Positions 1 to 7,386 are shown, counted from the stretch's first letter. The stretch: 16,065 nucleotides of DNA from CBFIJI01 sp965662885 (GCA_965662885.1 CBFIJI010000044.1:1-16065); one strand, 5' to 3'. Program-made: numbers and translations. Notes: a model not told the origin generated them from the sequence alone.

Positions 1-137
1 CATGTAATGATCAACTATTCATGAAGGCAAGGCTAAACTTAAAGTCGTTTTTGAGGCAAAATAAAACAAGCTCCTTTAACACTAATAGTATCTATCACAG
101 CATTTATAATTTCTTTAGTAAAATCATTTCCAAATAA
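1..137 (+). CDS. Possible 3' end of an unidentified gene (partial, cut by left edge)
   Basis: The third forward frame is open from base 3 for 44 codons to a TAA at 135-137. The encoded tail is polar and rich in Ser, Asn, Lys and aromatic residues, ending in FFSKIISK. The stop lies directly against the hairpin at 138-164, as expected for a gene converging on the leftward tRNA. I do not recognise the protein; 44 residues are too few for a family. An open frame of this length can arise by chance, and a minus-strand frame over the same bases is also open (about 36-147), so the call is tentative. Confidence 0.3.
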   Translation, partial: CNDQLFMKARLNLKSFLRQNKTSSFNTNSIYHSIYNFFSKIISK

Positions 138-164
138 AAAACCCCACTAAAAAAGTGAGGTTTT
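138..164 (-). terminator. Hairpin terminator of tRNA-Val, possibly bidirectional
   Basis: Bases 138-147 and 155-164 form a 10-bp stem with a 7-base loop. In the minus-strand transcript all ten pairs form, one of them G-U, and the stem runs into a U-rich tail. In the plus-strand transcript the same position is a C-A mismatch and the T run is short, so termination should be stronger leftward. It lies just past the CCA end of the tRNA and just past the stop of the possible convergent gene. Confidence 0.75.
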
Positions 165-166
165 GG

Positions 167-244
167 TGGTGGGCGCTGAGGGATTCGAACCCCCGACCCC
201 CTCGGTGTAAACGAGGTGCTCTGAACCAACTGAGCTAAGCGCCC
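167..244 (-). tRNA. tRNA-Val (anticodon UAC)
   Basis: The minus strand folds into a full cloverleaf of 78 bases including an encoded CCA. The acceptor stem is GGGCGCT paired with AGCGCCC, the D stem GCTC/GAGC, the anticodon stem CCTCG/CGAGG with loop TTTACAC, and the T arm carries the TTCGAAT loop. The T stem contains one G-T pair. The anticodon TAC is at 207-209, which reads valine GUA codons and, by wobble, others. The discriminator is A at 170, followed by CCA at 169-167. It stands alone; yhhQ lies 96 bases upstream on the same strand. Confidence 0.97.
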
Positions 245-257
245 GATTATTGAGGTG

Positions 258-290
258 CAAATATAGCTATTTTCTGATAATACGGCCTAA
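258..290 (-). promoter_or_regulatory. Candidate promoter of tRNA-Val
   Basis: On the minus strand TATATTTG (265 to 258) matches the Bacteroidota -7 consensus TAnnTTTG exactly. A weak upstream element, TTAG at 290-287, lies 21 bases away, a poor match to the -33 TTTG/TTG box. A start about 6 bases past the box gives a leader of roughly 8 bases before the mature tRNA 5' end at 244, which fits a tRNA gene. Confidence 0.55.
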
Positions 291-327
291 GTAAAGTAAT
301 TTCTTATACAGAATATTGTTTTTTTTG

Positions 328-356
328 AAAGCCTTTAAGATCAACGTAAAGGCTTT
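328..356. repeat. Perfect 10-bp inverted repeat around the yhhQ stop codon
   Basis: AAAGCCTTTA at 328-337 is the exact reverse complement of TAAAGGCTTT at 347-356, with a 9-base loop holding the yhhQ stop (343-341). Neither strand has a T run after the stem; the minus-strand transcript continues C then A-rich. It therefore does not look like a classical intrinsic terminator. It could be an mRNA 3'-end stabilising hairpin or an atypical terminator. Confidence 0.5.
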
Positions 357-943
357 AAACGTCGAGATAAAAAGCGAAGTAGAAGGCCGTAAACAGGAAG
401 GAAAAAGAGGATGCCCACAATAATTTTAAGCACCACCTGAGACGTGGCAATTTCCAGCCAATTGGTGGCCATATAAACATCTTCTGAATCAGAAAATGCA
501 GTAAAGAAGAACGTATACGTATCGATGATATTCGCCACTACCGTTGAAACTGCTGGAGCAAGCCACCAAATGGAAAACTTTTCTCTTAATAGTTGAAAGG
601 CATAAACGTCCAATAATGTGCCAACCGCATAGGCCGTTGCACTTGCAAAACCTACCCGAAAGGCAATGGAAAGCGGACTGCCCTCCACTATTAAAATTAA
701 AATAGACGTTGCAATGGCAATGGGATAAACCACGGCAATTGTTGTTCGGGCTATTTTTTTACCCAAGAGTCGGACGGTTAAATCAGTAGCAACCACAACC
801 AATGGAAAGGTAAAAGCGGCCCAAGTCAATTTAAATCCTAAAATTTCTAGGGGATAAACCACCAGAACATTGGAAACAGTGGTTACTATAATATGTAAAA
901 GAACCAATTTAAGAAGTATGGATTTATTGATTGCTTTAAACAT
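341..943 (-). CDS. yhhQ: Queuosine precursor transporter, YhhQ/DUF165 (Vut_1) family
   Basis: This 200-residue inner-membrane protein matches the YhhQ family, which imports 7-cyano-7-deazaguanine or 7-aminomethyl-7-deazaguanine for queuosine modification of tRNA. Signatures are TWAAFTFPLVVVATDLTVR at about 40-58, the FRVGFASATAYAVGTLLDV stretch at about 95-113, WWLAPAVSTVVANIIDT at about 126-142, and the final hydrophobic segment ending FFLPVYGLLLR at about 180-190. About six membrane segments are visible, and the length suits the family. The start is an ATG at 943-941; the in-frame first segment follows at once. It lies 53 bases after the Gpt-like phosphoribosyltransferase on the same strand and may be co-transcribed with it. 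A weak AATATTTG box in the gap could give it its own promoter. The role is inferred from family resemblance recalled from E. coli YhhQ. Confidence 0.93.
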   Translation of the reverse strand: MFKAINKSILLKLVLLHIIVTTVSNVLVVYPLEILGFKLTWAAFTFPLVVVATDLTVRLLGKKIARTTIAVVYPIAIATSILILIVEGSPLSIAFRVGFASATAYAVGTLLDVYAFQLLREKFSIWWLAPAVSTVVANIIDTYTFFFTAFSDSEDVYMATNWLEIATSQVVLKIIVGILFFLPVYGLLLRFLSRRLKPLR

Positions 944-996
944 AGTTTTTAAGTTGAGCTATTTTGAATGTCAAATATTAGCAACGATCATTTATA

Positions 997-1449
997 TTAA
1001 TCAAACCACCCTTCCCAAGGAAAGACGATCCATTCTGGGTTGATTTCCTTATCAATTAATGGCCCGTGATAATCCACAGTAACAGCACTCTTTTGATTGG
1101 TTATAAGTGCTGCAAATCGAATCGCTTCTGGAAGTTCACCAAAATGAGTAATGATATAATTAAACGTTGCCCCTGAATCATTGATGTCATCGATAATTAA
1201 TATATTGACTTTCTTTGACAATGCCTCGTTTAAACCCTGAAGGTTGGGTGGGGCCATATGATCTCTTAAACGAATATCAATGACCTCATGAGGGATATTG
1301 AGCTTGTGAGAGAGATATACACCCGGAACACATCCCCCTCGATTTATCCCTAGAATAAGATCGGGCGTCCAATTCGAATCCTTTAATTGATTTTCGATGG
1401 AAAGGAGAGCGTCCTGCATCTCGTTAATACTAAAATATCTTTTCTTCAA
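997..1449 (-). CDS. Gpt-like purine phosphoribosyltransferase
   Basis: A 150-residue type I phosphoribosyltransferase. It should transfer phosphoribose from PRPP to a purine base (xanthine, guanine or hypoxanthine) in cytoplasmic salvage. The PRPP-binding motif ILIIDDINDSGAT is at 83-95, with an acidic pair followed by the Ser/Gly/Thr phosphate loop. The N-terminal RGG turn is at 37-39. A C-terminal WIVFPWE at 140-146 recalls the WIEQPWD of E. coli Gpt. The start is a TTG at 1449-1447: no ATG lies between the upstream in-frame stop and it, and the N-terminus from here aligns residue for residue with Gpt as I recall it, through the Met at position 11. It follows folC by 67 bases and precedes yhhQ. 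Exact base specificity cannot be read from the sequence. Confidence 0.85.
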   Translation of the reverse strand: MKKRYFSINEMQDALLSIENQLKDSNWTPDLILGINRGGCVPGVYLSHKLNIPHEVIDIRLRDHMAPPNLQGLNEALSKKVNILIIDDINDSGATFNYIITHFGELPEAIRFAALITNQKSAVTVDYHGPLIDKEINPEWIVFPWEGWFD

Positions 1450-1516
1450 TTCAAAAAAATAGTACGGGATAAAAATGATTGTCTGCCATAATCATCCACA
1501 TTTAAAAAAAGCTAAT

Positions 1517-2734
1517 TTACCCTAGAATCTCTGAAACAACAAAAGTACTTCCACAAACTACAACCAAATCATCCATTTGTGCCTTTTTTAAAGCGGCAGA
1601 ATACGCCTTCGAGACGGATGAATGATATGAAAAAGAATAATCAAATATCTCTAAGGCTTCCTTTACGGATTCCAATTCAAGACCACGGTCTATCTTGGGG
1701 GTAGCTAAATGATAGTGTGCCGTGGTAGGAAGAATTTTAAAAATAGGTTGAATATCCCTTCCTTTTACAAAGCCCATAACCAAAAACAAGCGGTTAAAAG
1801 ATGCTCTTTTTAGTTGTTTAGTAACATATTGAAACCCTTCCAAATTGTGACTGACATCAACAATCACTCGAGGGGTTTCCTTTAAAAGCTGCCAACGTCC
1901 TTGAAGTTTTGTGTTTGGAATAACATTAGCGACACCCTCTTTAAAGTGCTGGGGCGTCAGCATAAAATGTTTTAATTGCTGAAGTGCTACAACAGCCGTT
2001 TGAATATTATTTACTTGATAGTCCCCTTTCAGGTCCGATTCATAATCACATGGAGGTTCCTCCGAAGCAAAAATGATGGGCGCCCTCATTTCAAGTGCTT
2101 TCTTTTTAAAAACGGAAGTAGTTTCCTCCTGTTTTTCTCCAATCACCACTGGGGTATCTGATTTGATAATCCCTGCCTTTTCTGAAGCAATCTTTTCCAA
2201 TGTAGTCCCTAAAAATTGGGTGTGATCCAGACCAATATTGGTAATCACAGACAGGATAGGTGAAATAATATTCGTGGCGTCTAAACGTCCCCCCAACCCC
2301 ACTTCAATGATGGCAACTGTGACCTTTTGCTGACGAAAATAGTACAAGGCCATACCCACAGTCATTTCAAAAAATGACAACTGATTTTCTTTTAAATAGG
2401 CCTTGTGAGACGCAATAAATGAAACAACCTCCGCTTTAGGAATTTCCACTCCATTAATTTTAATACGTTCTCTAAAATCAACTAAATGTGGGGAGGAATA
2501 AACACCAAGCTGTAAACCCGATGCTTGTAAAATGGAAGCCATGATGTGAGTGGTGGAACCCTTTCCATTGGTTCCAGCAACATGAATACATACAAGCTCT
2601 TGTTCAGGATTTCCCAGATAATCTACAAAAGCAAACATCCGTTCTAGCCCTGGTTTATAGGCAATTGCTCCCTTCTTTTGGTACATGGGAAGTTGCTTGA
2701 ACATCCAATCGAGAGTAGTTTCGTAAGTTTCCAA
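1517..2734 (-). CDS. folC: Bifunctional folylpolyglutamate synthase / dihydrofolate synthase
   Basis: A 405-residue Mur-ligase-family enzyme. It adds glutamate to dihydropteroate and to reduced folates with ATP, in the cytoplasm. Motifs in order are the P-loop HVAGTNGKGST at 51-61, SPHLVDFRERI at 81-91, EVGLGGRLDATN at 144-155, NIGLDHTQFLG at 166-176 and EKAGIIK at 185-191. A C-terminal Rossmann-like domain includes the VDVSHN motif at about 293-298. Length is normal. The start is TTG at 2734-2732, three bases after the tonB stop; the tonB stop itself closes the frame upstream, so the only ATG alternative is codon 11, which would cut the conserved N-terminal TLDWMF segment. It is the last member of the tightly packed exbB-exbD-tonB-folC run, an association of convenience rather than an obvious functional link. 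Confidence 0.95.
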   Translation of the reverse strand: METYETTLDWMFKQLPMYQKKGAIAYKPGLERMFAFVDYLGNPEQELVCIHVAGTNGKGSTTHIMASILQASGLQLGVYSSPHLVDFRERIKINGVEIPKAEVVSFIASHKAYLKENQLSFFEMTVGMALYYFRQQKVTVAIIEVGLGGRLDATNIISPILSVITNIGLDHTQFLGTTLEKIASEKAGIIKSDTPVVIGEKQEETTSVFKKKALEMRAPIIFASEEPPCDYESDLKGDYQVNNIQTAVVALQQLKHFMLTPQHFKEGVANVIPNTKLQGRWQLLKETPRVIVDVSHNLEGFQYVTKQLKRASFNRLFLVMGFVKGRDIQPIFKILPTTAHYHLATPKIDRGLELESVKEALEIFDYSFSYHSSVSKAYSAALKKAQMDDLVVVCGSTFVVSEILG

Positions 2735-2737
2735 TGC

Positions 2738-3571
2738 TTATTCTACAAGTTTAAACTGAATGACAACAAAACCAATTTGTTTTTGAGGAGCCTTGGCATC
2801 CGGATACCATCGATGTAATAGTGCTGTTTGTTTTGCTGGTTCCATCAAACAAGGGTGGGTGTTGGTAGTCCCTTTTACTCCAGGCTCAGCAGAAACTACG
2901 CGCCCATCGCGATTTACCGTAATGCGAACTACTACGGTTCCGGCTTCATTACACTCCTGCACCTGACGACCATCGGACATCAAACTTCTACCATTCAAGC
3001 CATAGCCTTTACCTTTCCCCAAGCCAGCTTCATCAAAATAACGGGTTGCATAGGGGTTTCCTTCCAGCTTTCCTTTATCTCCAAGCAGTAAGTCGTCACC
3101 GTTCCCTGAGTCCTCCTCCCCTGTTTTGGGTTGGTTATTGATAAAGTTGGATAGCATTTTTTTAGTAGCCTCAGAAACTGTAGGCTTAGGTTCTGGTTCT
3201 GGCTCTTTTACTTTTTCAACGTCATCGGGAACAGCTTGATCCTTTTCCTTTTTGGTATCCACTGCAACAGTACTTTCTTTTTCCGTCACCACTTCGCTAA
3301 GTTCTTGAATGTTTGATTTTGGTGGTGGAGGAGTAGATTCTTCAACAACTTCTTTTTCTTTTTGAACAGGAATAGGCTTGGCAGCCAAAGGTTTTTTAGG
3401 TATTAAATCCCCGCTGCCCACATTACTTGAACCGAAATTTACTTCCATACCATAGCTGATGGGAGGATCTAAATATCGAAGACCTAAAGAAAAAAAAAGA
3501 ACAAGCAGAAGTACAGCTATTACAACTGTGATTATTGCAGACTTTTTTTTATGTATGGTATCTAAAAACAC
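2738..3571 (-). CDS. TonB-like energy transducer
   Basis: A 277-residue protein with TonB/TolA architecture. A short basic N-terminus (HKKK at 7-10) precedes one membrane helix at about 11-33, then a long Lys/Glu/Pro-rich periplasmic linker at about 57-135 with PPPP at 81-84 and PEPEPKP at 124-130, then a Gly-rich stretch, then a C-terminal domain from about 205 with GTVVVRITVNRDGRVVSAEPG. It should couple the ExbBD proton flow to outer-membrane partners. Cys207 and Cys241 flank the first part of the C-terminal domain and could form a disulfide. The start is GTG at 3571-3569: an in-frame stop lies upstream, no ATG precedes the helix, and the next Met is residue 42, beyond it. It sits 28 bases after exbD. 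A TolA-like role instead of receptor energising cannot be excluded. Confidence 0.87.
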   Translation of the reverse strand: MFLDTIHKKKSAIITVVIAVLLLVLFFSLGLRYLDPPISYGMEVNFGSSNVGSGDLIPKKPLAAKPIPVQKEKEVVEESTPPPPKSNIQELSEVVTEKESTVAVDTKKEKDQAVPDDVEKVKEPEPEPKPTVSEATKKMLSNFINNQPKTGEEDSGNGDDLLLGDKGKLEGNPYATRYFDEAGLGKGKGYGLNGRSLMSDGRQVQECNEAGTVVVRITVNRDGRVVSAEPGVKGTTNTHPCLMEPAKQTALLHRWYPDAKAPQKQIGFVVIQFKLVE

Positions 3572-3599
3572 GCTATTTTTTTTAAAGCTATATCACAAC

Positions 3600-3995
3600 T
3601 CATTGAGCATCAACTGCCAAGACAACTTTTATTCCATTTTTATTCGCAATATTCATCACATAAACGACTTGGTCAATAGGCACCTTATTGGCAGCACGTA
3701 AAACAATGGAAGGTTGTGTCTGACCAGAAAAAAGCTGACCCAATCGTTGTTCCAAAAGAGATTTAGAAACCCTTTCAGCATTGACGAAAAAACGGTTAGC
3801 ACCATCAATGGTTACCGCCACATTATTTCTGTTTTCTGTTTTTCCTTCTGCTTTGGGTAACTGAACATCGATCGTATTCAACTGCTTGGCCAATGTGGAC
3901 GCTATCATAAAAAAAATCAACAATAAAAAAACAACATCCGTCATTGACGACATGTTAAATTCTGGTCGGATTTTATTTCTTCCGTTTAACTTCAT
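3600..3995 (-). CDS. exbD: Biopolymer transport protein ExbD/TolR family
   Basis: A 131-residue ExbD/TolR protein. The N-terminal cytoplasmic stretch of about 17 residues leads into MTDVVFLLLIFFMIAS at 18-33, the single membrane helix, with the family's proton-carrying aspartate at Asp20. The rest is a small periplasmic domain with IDVQLPKAEG at about 42-51 and a C-terminal ILRAANKVPIDQVVYVMNIANKNGIKVVLAV-type fold (positions about 97-128). With ExbB it forms the proton-driven motor that energises TonB. The ATG at 3995-3993 lies two bases after the exbB stop, which indicates translational coupling. The gene is of normal length with no visible defect. Confidence 0.95.
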   Translation of the reverse strand: MKLNGRNKIRPEFNMSSMTDVVFLLLIFFMIASTLAKQLNTIDVQLPKAEGKTENRNNVAVTIDGANRFFVNAERVSKSLLEQRLGQLFSGQTQPSIVLRAANKVPIDQVVYVMNIANKNGIKVVLAVDAQ

Positions 3996-3997
3996 GA

Positions 3998-4687
3998 TCA
4001 GGCTGGTTCATTCAAAAGATCTAAAAACTCCAATGTTGAAGCTTCCATTTGATAAACGGCTTTGTTGGTTTTAACCACCAAATGATTGTAAGTGATATAT
4101 CCAATAATTCCAACAATCAAACCAGCTACCGTTGTAGTCATGGCTGTATAAAGACCGTCTGCTAAAAGTTGCATGTCAATATTTCCTCCGGCATTGGAGA
4201 TTTCGAAAATGGAAAGAATCATTCCAATTACAGTTCCCAAAAAACCCAACATGGGTGCTACTCCCGATATGGTAGCAAGAATACTGACGTTTTTCTCCAG
4301 TTTGTACACTTCTAAACGTCCTGAATTTTCAATAGCAGCACTAATATCTTCTAGGGGACGACCAATTCTAGAAAGACCTTTAGCAATCAATCGGGAAACG
4401 GGAACATTCTCCGACATACAAAGCTGTTGTGCTCCATCAATTCTTCCTCCTAAAACAAAAGACCGTATCTGAGGCATAAAATTAGGGGCAATTTTTACTG
4501 CAGCACGAATGGCAAAAAGACGTTCTAAATAAATATAAATGACTACTAAAAGTAAAAAAAAGAGAAATCCAATGATTAGCTGTCCCCCCAAACCTCCATT
4601 ATTTATCAATGCAATTAGAGAGAGTTTTTTTTCCGTTTGAACACCTAAGGGTTCCTGAAATAATATTATGGTATGGATCATGTTCAT
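3998..4687 (-). CDS. exbB: MotA/TolQ/ExbB proton channel protein
   Basis: A 229-residue inner-membrane protein of the MotA/TolQ/ExbB family, the channel subunit of the ExbBD motor. Three helices are visible at about 36-55, 133-160 and 178-200. The hallmark GVAPMLGFLGTVIGMI is at 142-157, and helix 3 has the small-residue GLYTAMTTTVAGLIVGI pattern at 178-194. A cytoplasmic loop of about 75 residues separates helices 1 and 2, as in the family. The chosen start is ATG at 4687-4685; a second ATG two codons later is equally possible. It lies 42 bases after nhaD and leads the exbB-exbD-tonB set. ExbB versus TolQ cannot be separated from sequence alone; the TonB-like partner favours ExbB. Confidence 0.93.
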   Translation of the reverse strand: MNMIHTIILFQEPLGVQTEKKLSLIALINNGGLGGQLIIGFLFFLLLVVIYIYLERLFAIRAAVKIAPNFMPQIRSFVLGGRIDGAQQLCMSENVPVSRLIAKGLSRIGRPLEDISAAIENSGRLEVYKLEKNVSILATISGVAPMLGFLGTVIGMILSIFEISNAGGNIDMQLLADGLYTAMTTTVAGLIVGIIGYITYNHLVVKTNKAVYQMEASTLEFLDLLNEPA

Positions 4688-4729
4688 ACTCTAAAAACGA
4701 AAGATTTTAATAAAAATTTTATGGGAAGG

Positions 4730-6058
4730 CTAGACAATAAAACCTCTAAGGACAATAAATGTGATAAAACCTCCCAAAAAGCCCATAAAAGCGAGCCATG
4801 TAATATTTTTTAAGTACCAGAAAAAATCAATTTTTTCCATTCCCATAGCAACAACACCGGCTGCAGAACCAATAATCAACATACTTCCACCAGTCCCAGC
4901 AGAAAAAGCGATTAAATGCCAAACAGGATCATCCATTTCAAAGGAAAACATTCCAATACTAGCAGCTACCAAAGGGACATTATCAATAATCGCTGATCCA
5001 ATTCCCAAAAGTCCTACAACAATATCCGTATTGGGCATGGCATGATTTAACCAATCAGCGAAGCCAAACAACATACCCAATGATTCCAAGGCAGCAACAG
5101 CCATTAAAATTCCGAGGAAAAATAAAATACTGGGAAGTTCAATTTTTGTGAGGGAACTATGAACTGGGCTGTGTGCAGCATCAGCGGTACTTTCATGATC
5201 AAAAGAGGTAATATTAATTTTTGCCTTGCTGAAAATCTCTGCAAACGTAGCGACAACTGCTAAGGAAAACATCATACCAACATAAGGAGGCAAATGCGTC
5301 AATGTCTTAAATACGGGTACAAAAACGATAGAAGAAAGCCCCAAATATAACATGGCAGCTCCCTTTTCATTAAAGACCTCTTCTTCTTTATCATCTCCTT
5401 GATCAATTTCTCCTTTAAAGGCCGGAAGAAAGGTGGCAATAAACACAGGGATCACCAAACAAACAATCGATGGAATTAAAGTGAAAATAATCAGTTTCCC
5501 TGTGGTAACTTTTTTACTGATCCAAAGCATGGTTGTTGTCACATCACCAATGGGTGACCATGCCCCTCCTGCATTTGCCGCAATGATAATTAAGCCTGCA
5601 AACCACAAACGGGTGGTTCTATCTAGAATTACTTTTTGTAAAATGGTAATCAATACGATGGTTGCCGTTAAGTTATCAATAATGGCAGAGAGTATAAAAG
5701 CCAATATGGCAAAAATCCAAAGGAGACCTTTTTTACTTTTGGTCTTGATAAAATTCTTAATGGTAAAGAAGCCGTTAAAGTAGTCTATGATCTCAACGAT
5801 GGTCATGGCTCCAATGAGAAAAATTAAAATTTCAGCCGTTTTCCCTAAATGATGTAACAGGATTTCATCCAAATGAGTCGGTTCCAATTCTCTTAAATCA
5901 GAATTAACCTCAAAAACAGGCAAATGTGTTAATGCTATGATAGCCCAAAGAATTGCCATCATTGCAAGGGCTGGTATAAGTTTATCTATTTTTAAATTAT
6001 GCTCTAAGGTTATTGCAAGATAGCCCAAGATAAAGATGATAACCAGAAGAGTTTCCAT
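4730..6058 (-). CDS. nhaD: Na+/H+ antiporter NhaD
   Basis: A 442-residue polytopic membrane protein of the ion-transporter superfamily that exchanges cytoplasmic Na+ (or Li+) for external protons. It shows the internal duplication of the family: SAIIDNLTATIVLI at 124-137 and SAIIDNVPLVAAS at 355-367, each with the Asp-Asn pair expected in a broken helix. ANAGGAWSPIGDVTTTM at 161-177 and the C-terminal SAGTGGSMLIIGSAAGVVAMG at about 386-406 are also typical of NhaD. A charged cytoplasmic or periplasmic loop (about 215-232, GDDKEEEVFNEK) separates the halves. The start is ATG at 6058-6056. It is 83 bases downstream of anmK and 42 bases upstream of exbB. NhaD is frequent in marine and alkaliphilic bacteria, which suggests a saline habitat; that is inference. 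Confidence 0.94.
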   Translation of the reverse strand: METLLVIIFILGYLAITLEHNLKIDKLIPALAMMAILWAIIALTHLPVFEVNSDLRELEPTHLDEILLHHLGKTAEILIFLIGAMTIVEIIDYFNGFFTIKNFIKTKSKKGLLWIFAILAFILSAIIDNLTATIVLITILQKVILDRTTRLWFAGLIIIAANAGGAWSPIGDVTTTMLWISKKVTTGKLIIFTLIPSIVCLVIPVFIATFLPAFKGEIDQGDDKEEEVFNEKGAAMLYLGLSSIVFVPVFKTLTHLPPYVGMMFSLAVVATFAEIFSKAKINITSFDHESTADAAHSPVHSSLTKIELPSILFFLGILMAVAALESLGMLFGFADWLNHAMPNTDIVVGLLGIGSAIIDNVPLVAASIGMFSFEMDDPVWHLIAFSAGTGGSMLIIGSAAGVVAMGMEKIDFFWYLKNITWLAFMGFLGGFITFIVLRGFIV

Positions 6059-6141
6059 AAGTCTGTTTAATTCAGTAGTCGTTCGGTAATTCTAAAATTT
6101 GATGTCTAAAATATTAAAATTATACAACCTTATGTGTTTTT

Positions 6142-7215
6142 TTAAGGAGAAAATACTACTCCCGAAGAATGATCGCGGTCTGAACCTGTAACCCTAGACC
6201 AACAATTAATCTCACCACGCAATTTTAAAACCCCAAGTAAACCAAAGATTAAAGCTTCTTTGTAATTAATAATATTTTCATCGGGAAGTATAAATGTTGC
6301 ATCAGACACTTTTTGAATCCTTTCCATCAAATAGCTATTAAAACAGCCACCCCCAGTCACCAAAACTTTTTGATCTGCCATAAAATAGTTCCCTACTTGG
6401 TGGGCAACATGTTCCGAAAATGTATGTAAAAGGTCATGGAGTGGATGTGCTTTAAAACCTGACAGCACAGGGAATATAAAATCTGTGACCCATTCGATAC
6501 CTAAGGATTTGGGAGGAGCTTTATGATAATATGCTAAGGCATTCAATTGGGCTAAAAGTGTAGGAATCAACTTCCCCTTTCGGGCTAGAGATCCCTCGGG
6601 ATCATATTCCAAATCCAAGGGTTTCACTAAACGATTTAAAACCGTATTTACTGGACACAAATCAAAGGCAACCAAATCAGTAGAATTTTGAGTGACAGAA
6701 CTATTCGCAAAGCCTCCTATATTCAAACAAGCGTCATATTGGTGAAACAAGAGTCGGTCTCCAACAGGAACTAAGGGTGCTCCCTGACCACCAAAAGCAA
6801 CATCTTGGGTTCGAAAATCACAAACAACGGTATGTCCTATATTTTTTGCGAATTCGGAACGGTTTCCTATTTGATAAGTCCTTCCTTCATTCGGTTGATG
6901 TAAAACGGTATGACCGTGAGAACAAACTGCATCAAGCTTCTCAATAGAGTGACTTTTCTTAAAATCCAAAAGGATTTCCGAAAGTAAGGCGGTGTATTCT
7001 TTATCTAAAGCAAGCAATGAATCTTCGTCCAATAAATGGGCGTTTTTTAATCTGTTCTGCCAACTAAGCGCATACGGCTGCGTAGAAGTGTTAATCAAAT
7101 CGAAATGCCAGGAATCTTTATAATCCAATTTAACATAAGCCAAATCAACACCATCTAGTGAAGTACCAGACATTATTCCTATAACAAAAAAAGTAGTATT
7201 CGTTATTTCTTTCAT
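6142..7215 (-). CDS. anmK: Anhydro-N-acetylmuramic acid kinase
   Basis: A 357-residue cytoplasmic kinase of the acetate/sugar kinase fold. It hydrolyses the 1,6-anhydro bond and phosphorylates anhydro-MurNAc to MurNAc-6-phosphate, for recycling of peptidoglycan. The N-terminal ATP-site motif GIMSGTSLDGVD is at 13-24, CDFRTQDVAFGGQGAPLVPV at 132-151, and the second nucleotide-binding glycine motif LVTGGGCFN at 285-293. The catalytic aspartate is probably Asp185 in AFDLCPVN (183-190); many proteobacterial enzymes have D-x-G-P there, so this branch differs while keeping Asp, Pro and Asn. Length is close to the E. coli enzyme (369). The ATG is at 7215-7213. It is transcribed away from gltB and is the first gene of the leftward series. 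No murQ homologue is in the window. Confidence 0.96.
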   Translation of the reverse strand: MKEITNTTFFVIGIMSGTSLDGVDLAYVKLDYKDSWHFDLINTSTQPYALSWQNRLKNAHLLDEDSLLALDKEYTALLSEILLDFKKSHSIEKLDAVCSHGHTVLHQPNEGRTYQIGNRSEFAKNIGHTVVCDFRTQDVAFGGQGAPLVPVGDRLLFHQYDACLNIGGFANSSVTQNSTDLVAFDLCPVNTVLNRLVKPLDLEYDPEGSLARKGKLIPTLLAQLNALAYYHKAPPKSLGIEWVTDFIFPVLSGFKAHPLHDLLHTFSEHVAHQVGNYFMADQKVLVTGGGCFNSYLMERIQKVSDATFILPDENIINYKEALIFGLLGVLKLRGEINCWSRVTGSDRDHSSGVVFSP

Positions 7216-7227
7216 TTATTTTGTAGC

Positions 7228-7258
7228 TAAAGATACGCAAGCTTAATTTTAAGGTAAA
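7228..7258 (-). promoter_or_regulatory. Candidate promoter of anmK
   Basis: On the minus strand TATCTTTA (7235-7228) fits TAnnTTTG with one change, and TTTA at 7258-7255 sits 19 bases upstream, the optimal spacing for Bacteroidota -33 and -7 boxes. The -7 box ends 12 bases before the anmK ATG at 7215, implying a very short leader. Confidence 0.45.
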
Positions 7259-7386
7259 TATTTAATTTTTTTTATAAAAAATATCTATTTGATACGCTAT
7301 ATTTAATTTTGAATGGTTTAAATACACAAAATCATAAAAATTCCGTAAAACATTAAGAGAATTACCATCTTTACCGCGTTATAAAT

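Noticed and set aside
4690..4729. A/T palindrome between nhaD and exbB as a terminator or operator
   Set aside because: It is made only of A and T with an imperfect centre, a composition expected by chance in this gap, and no T-tailed G/C stem is present.
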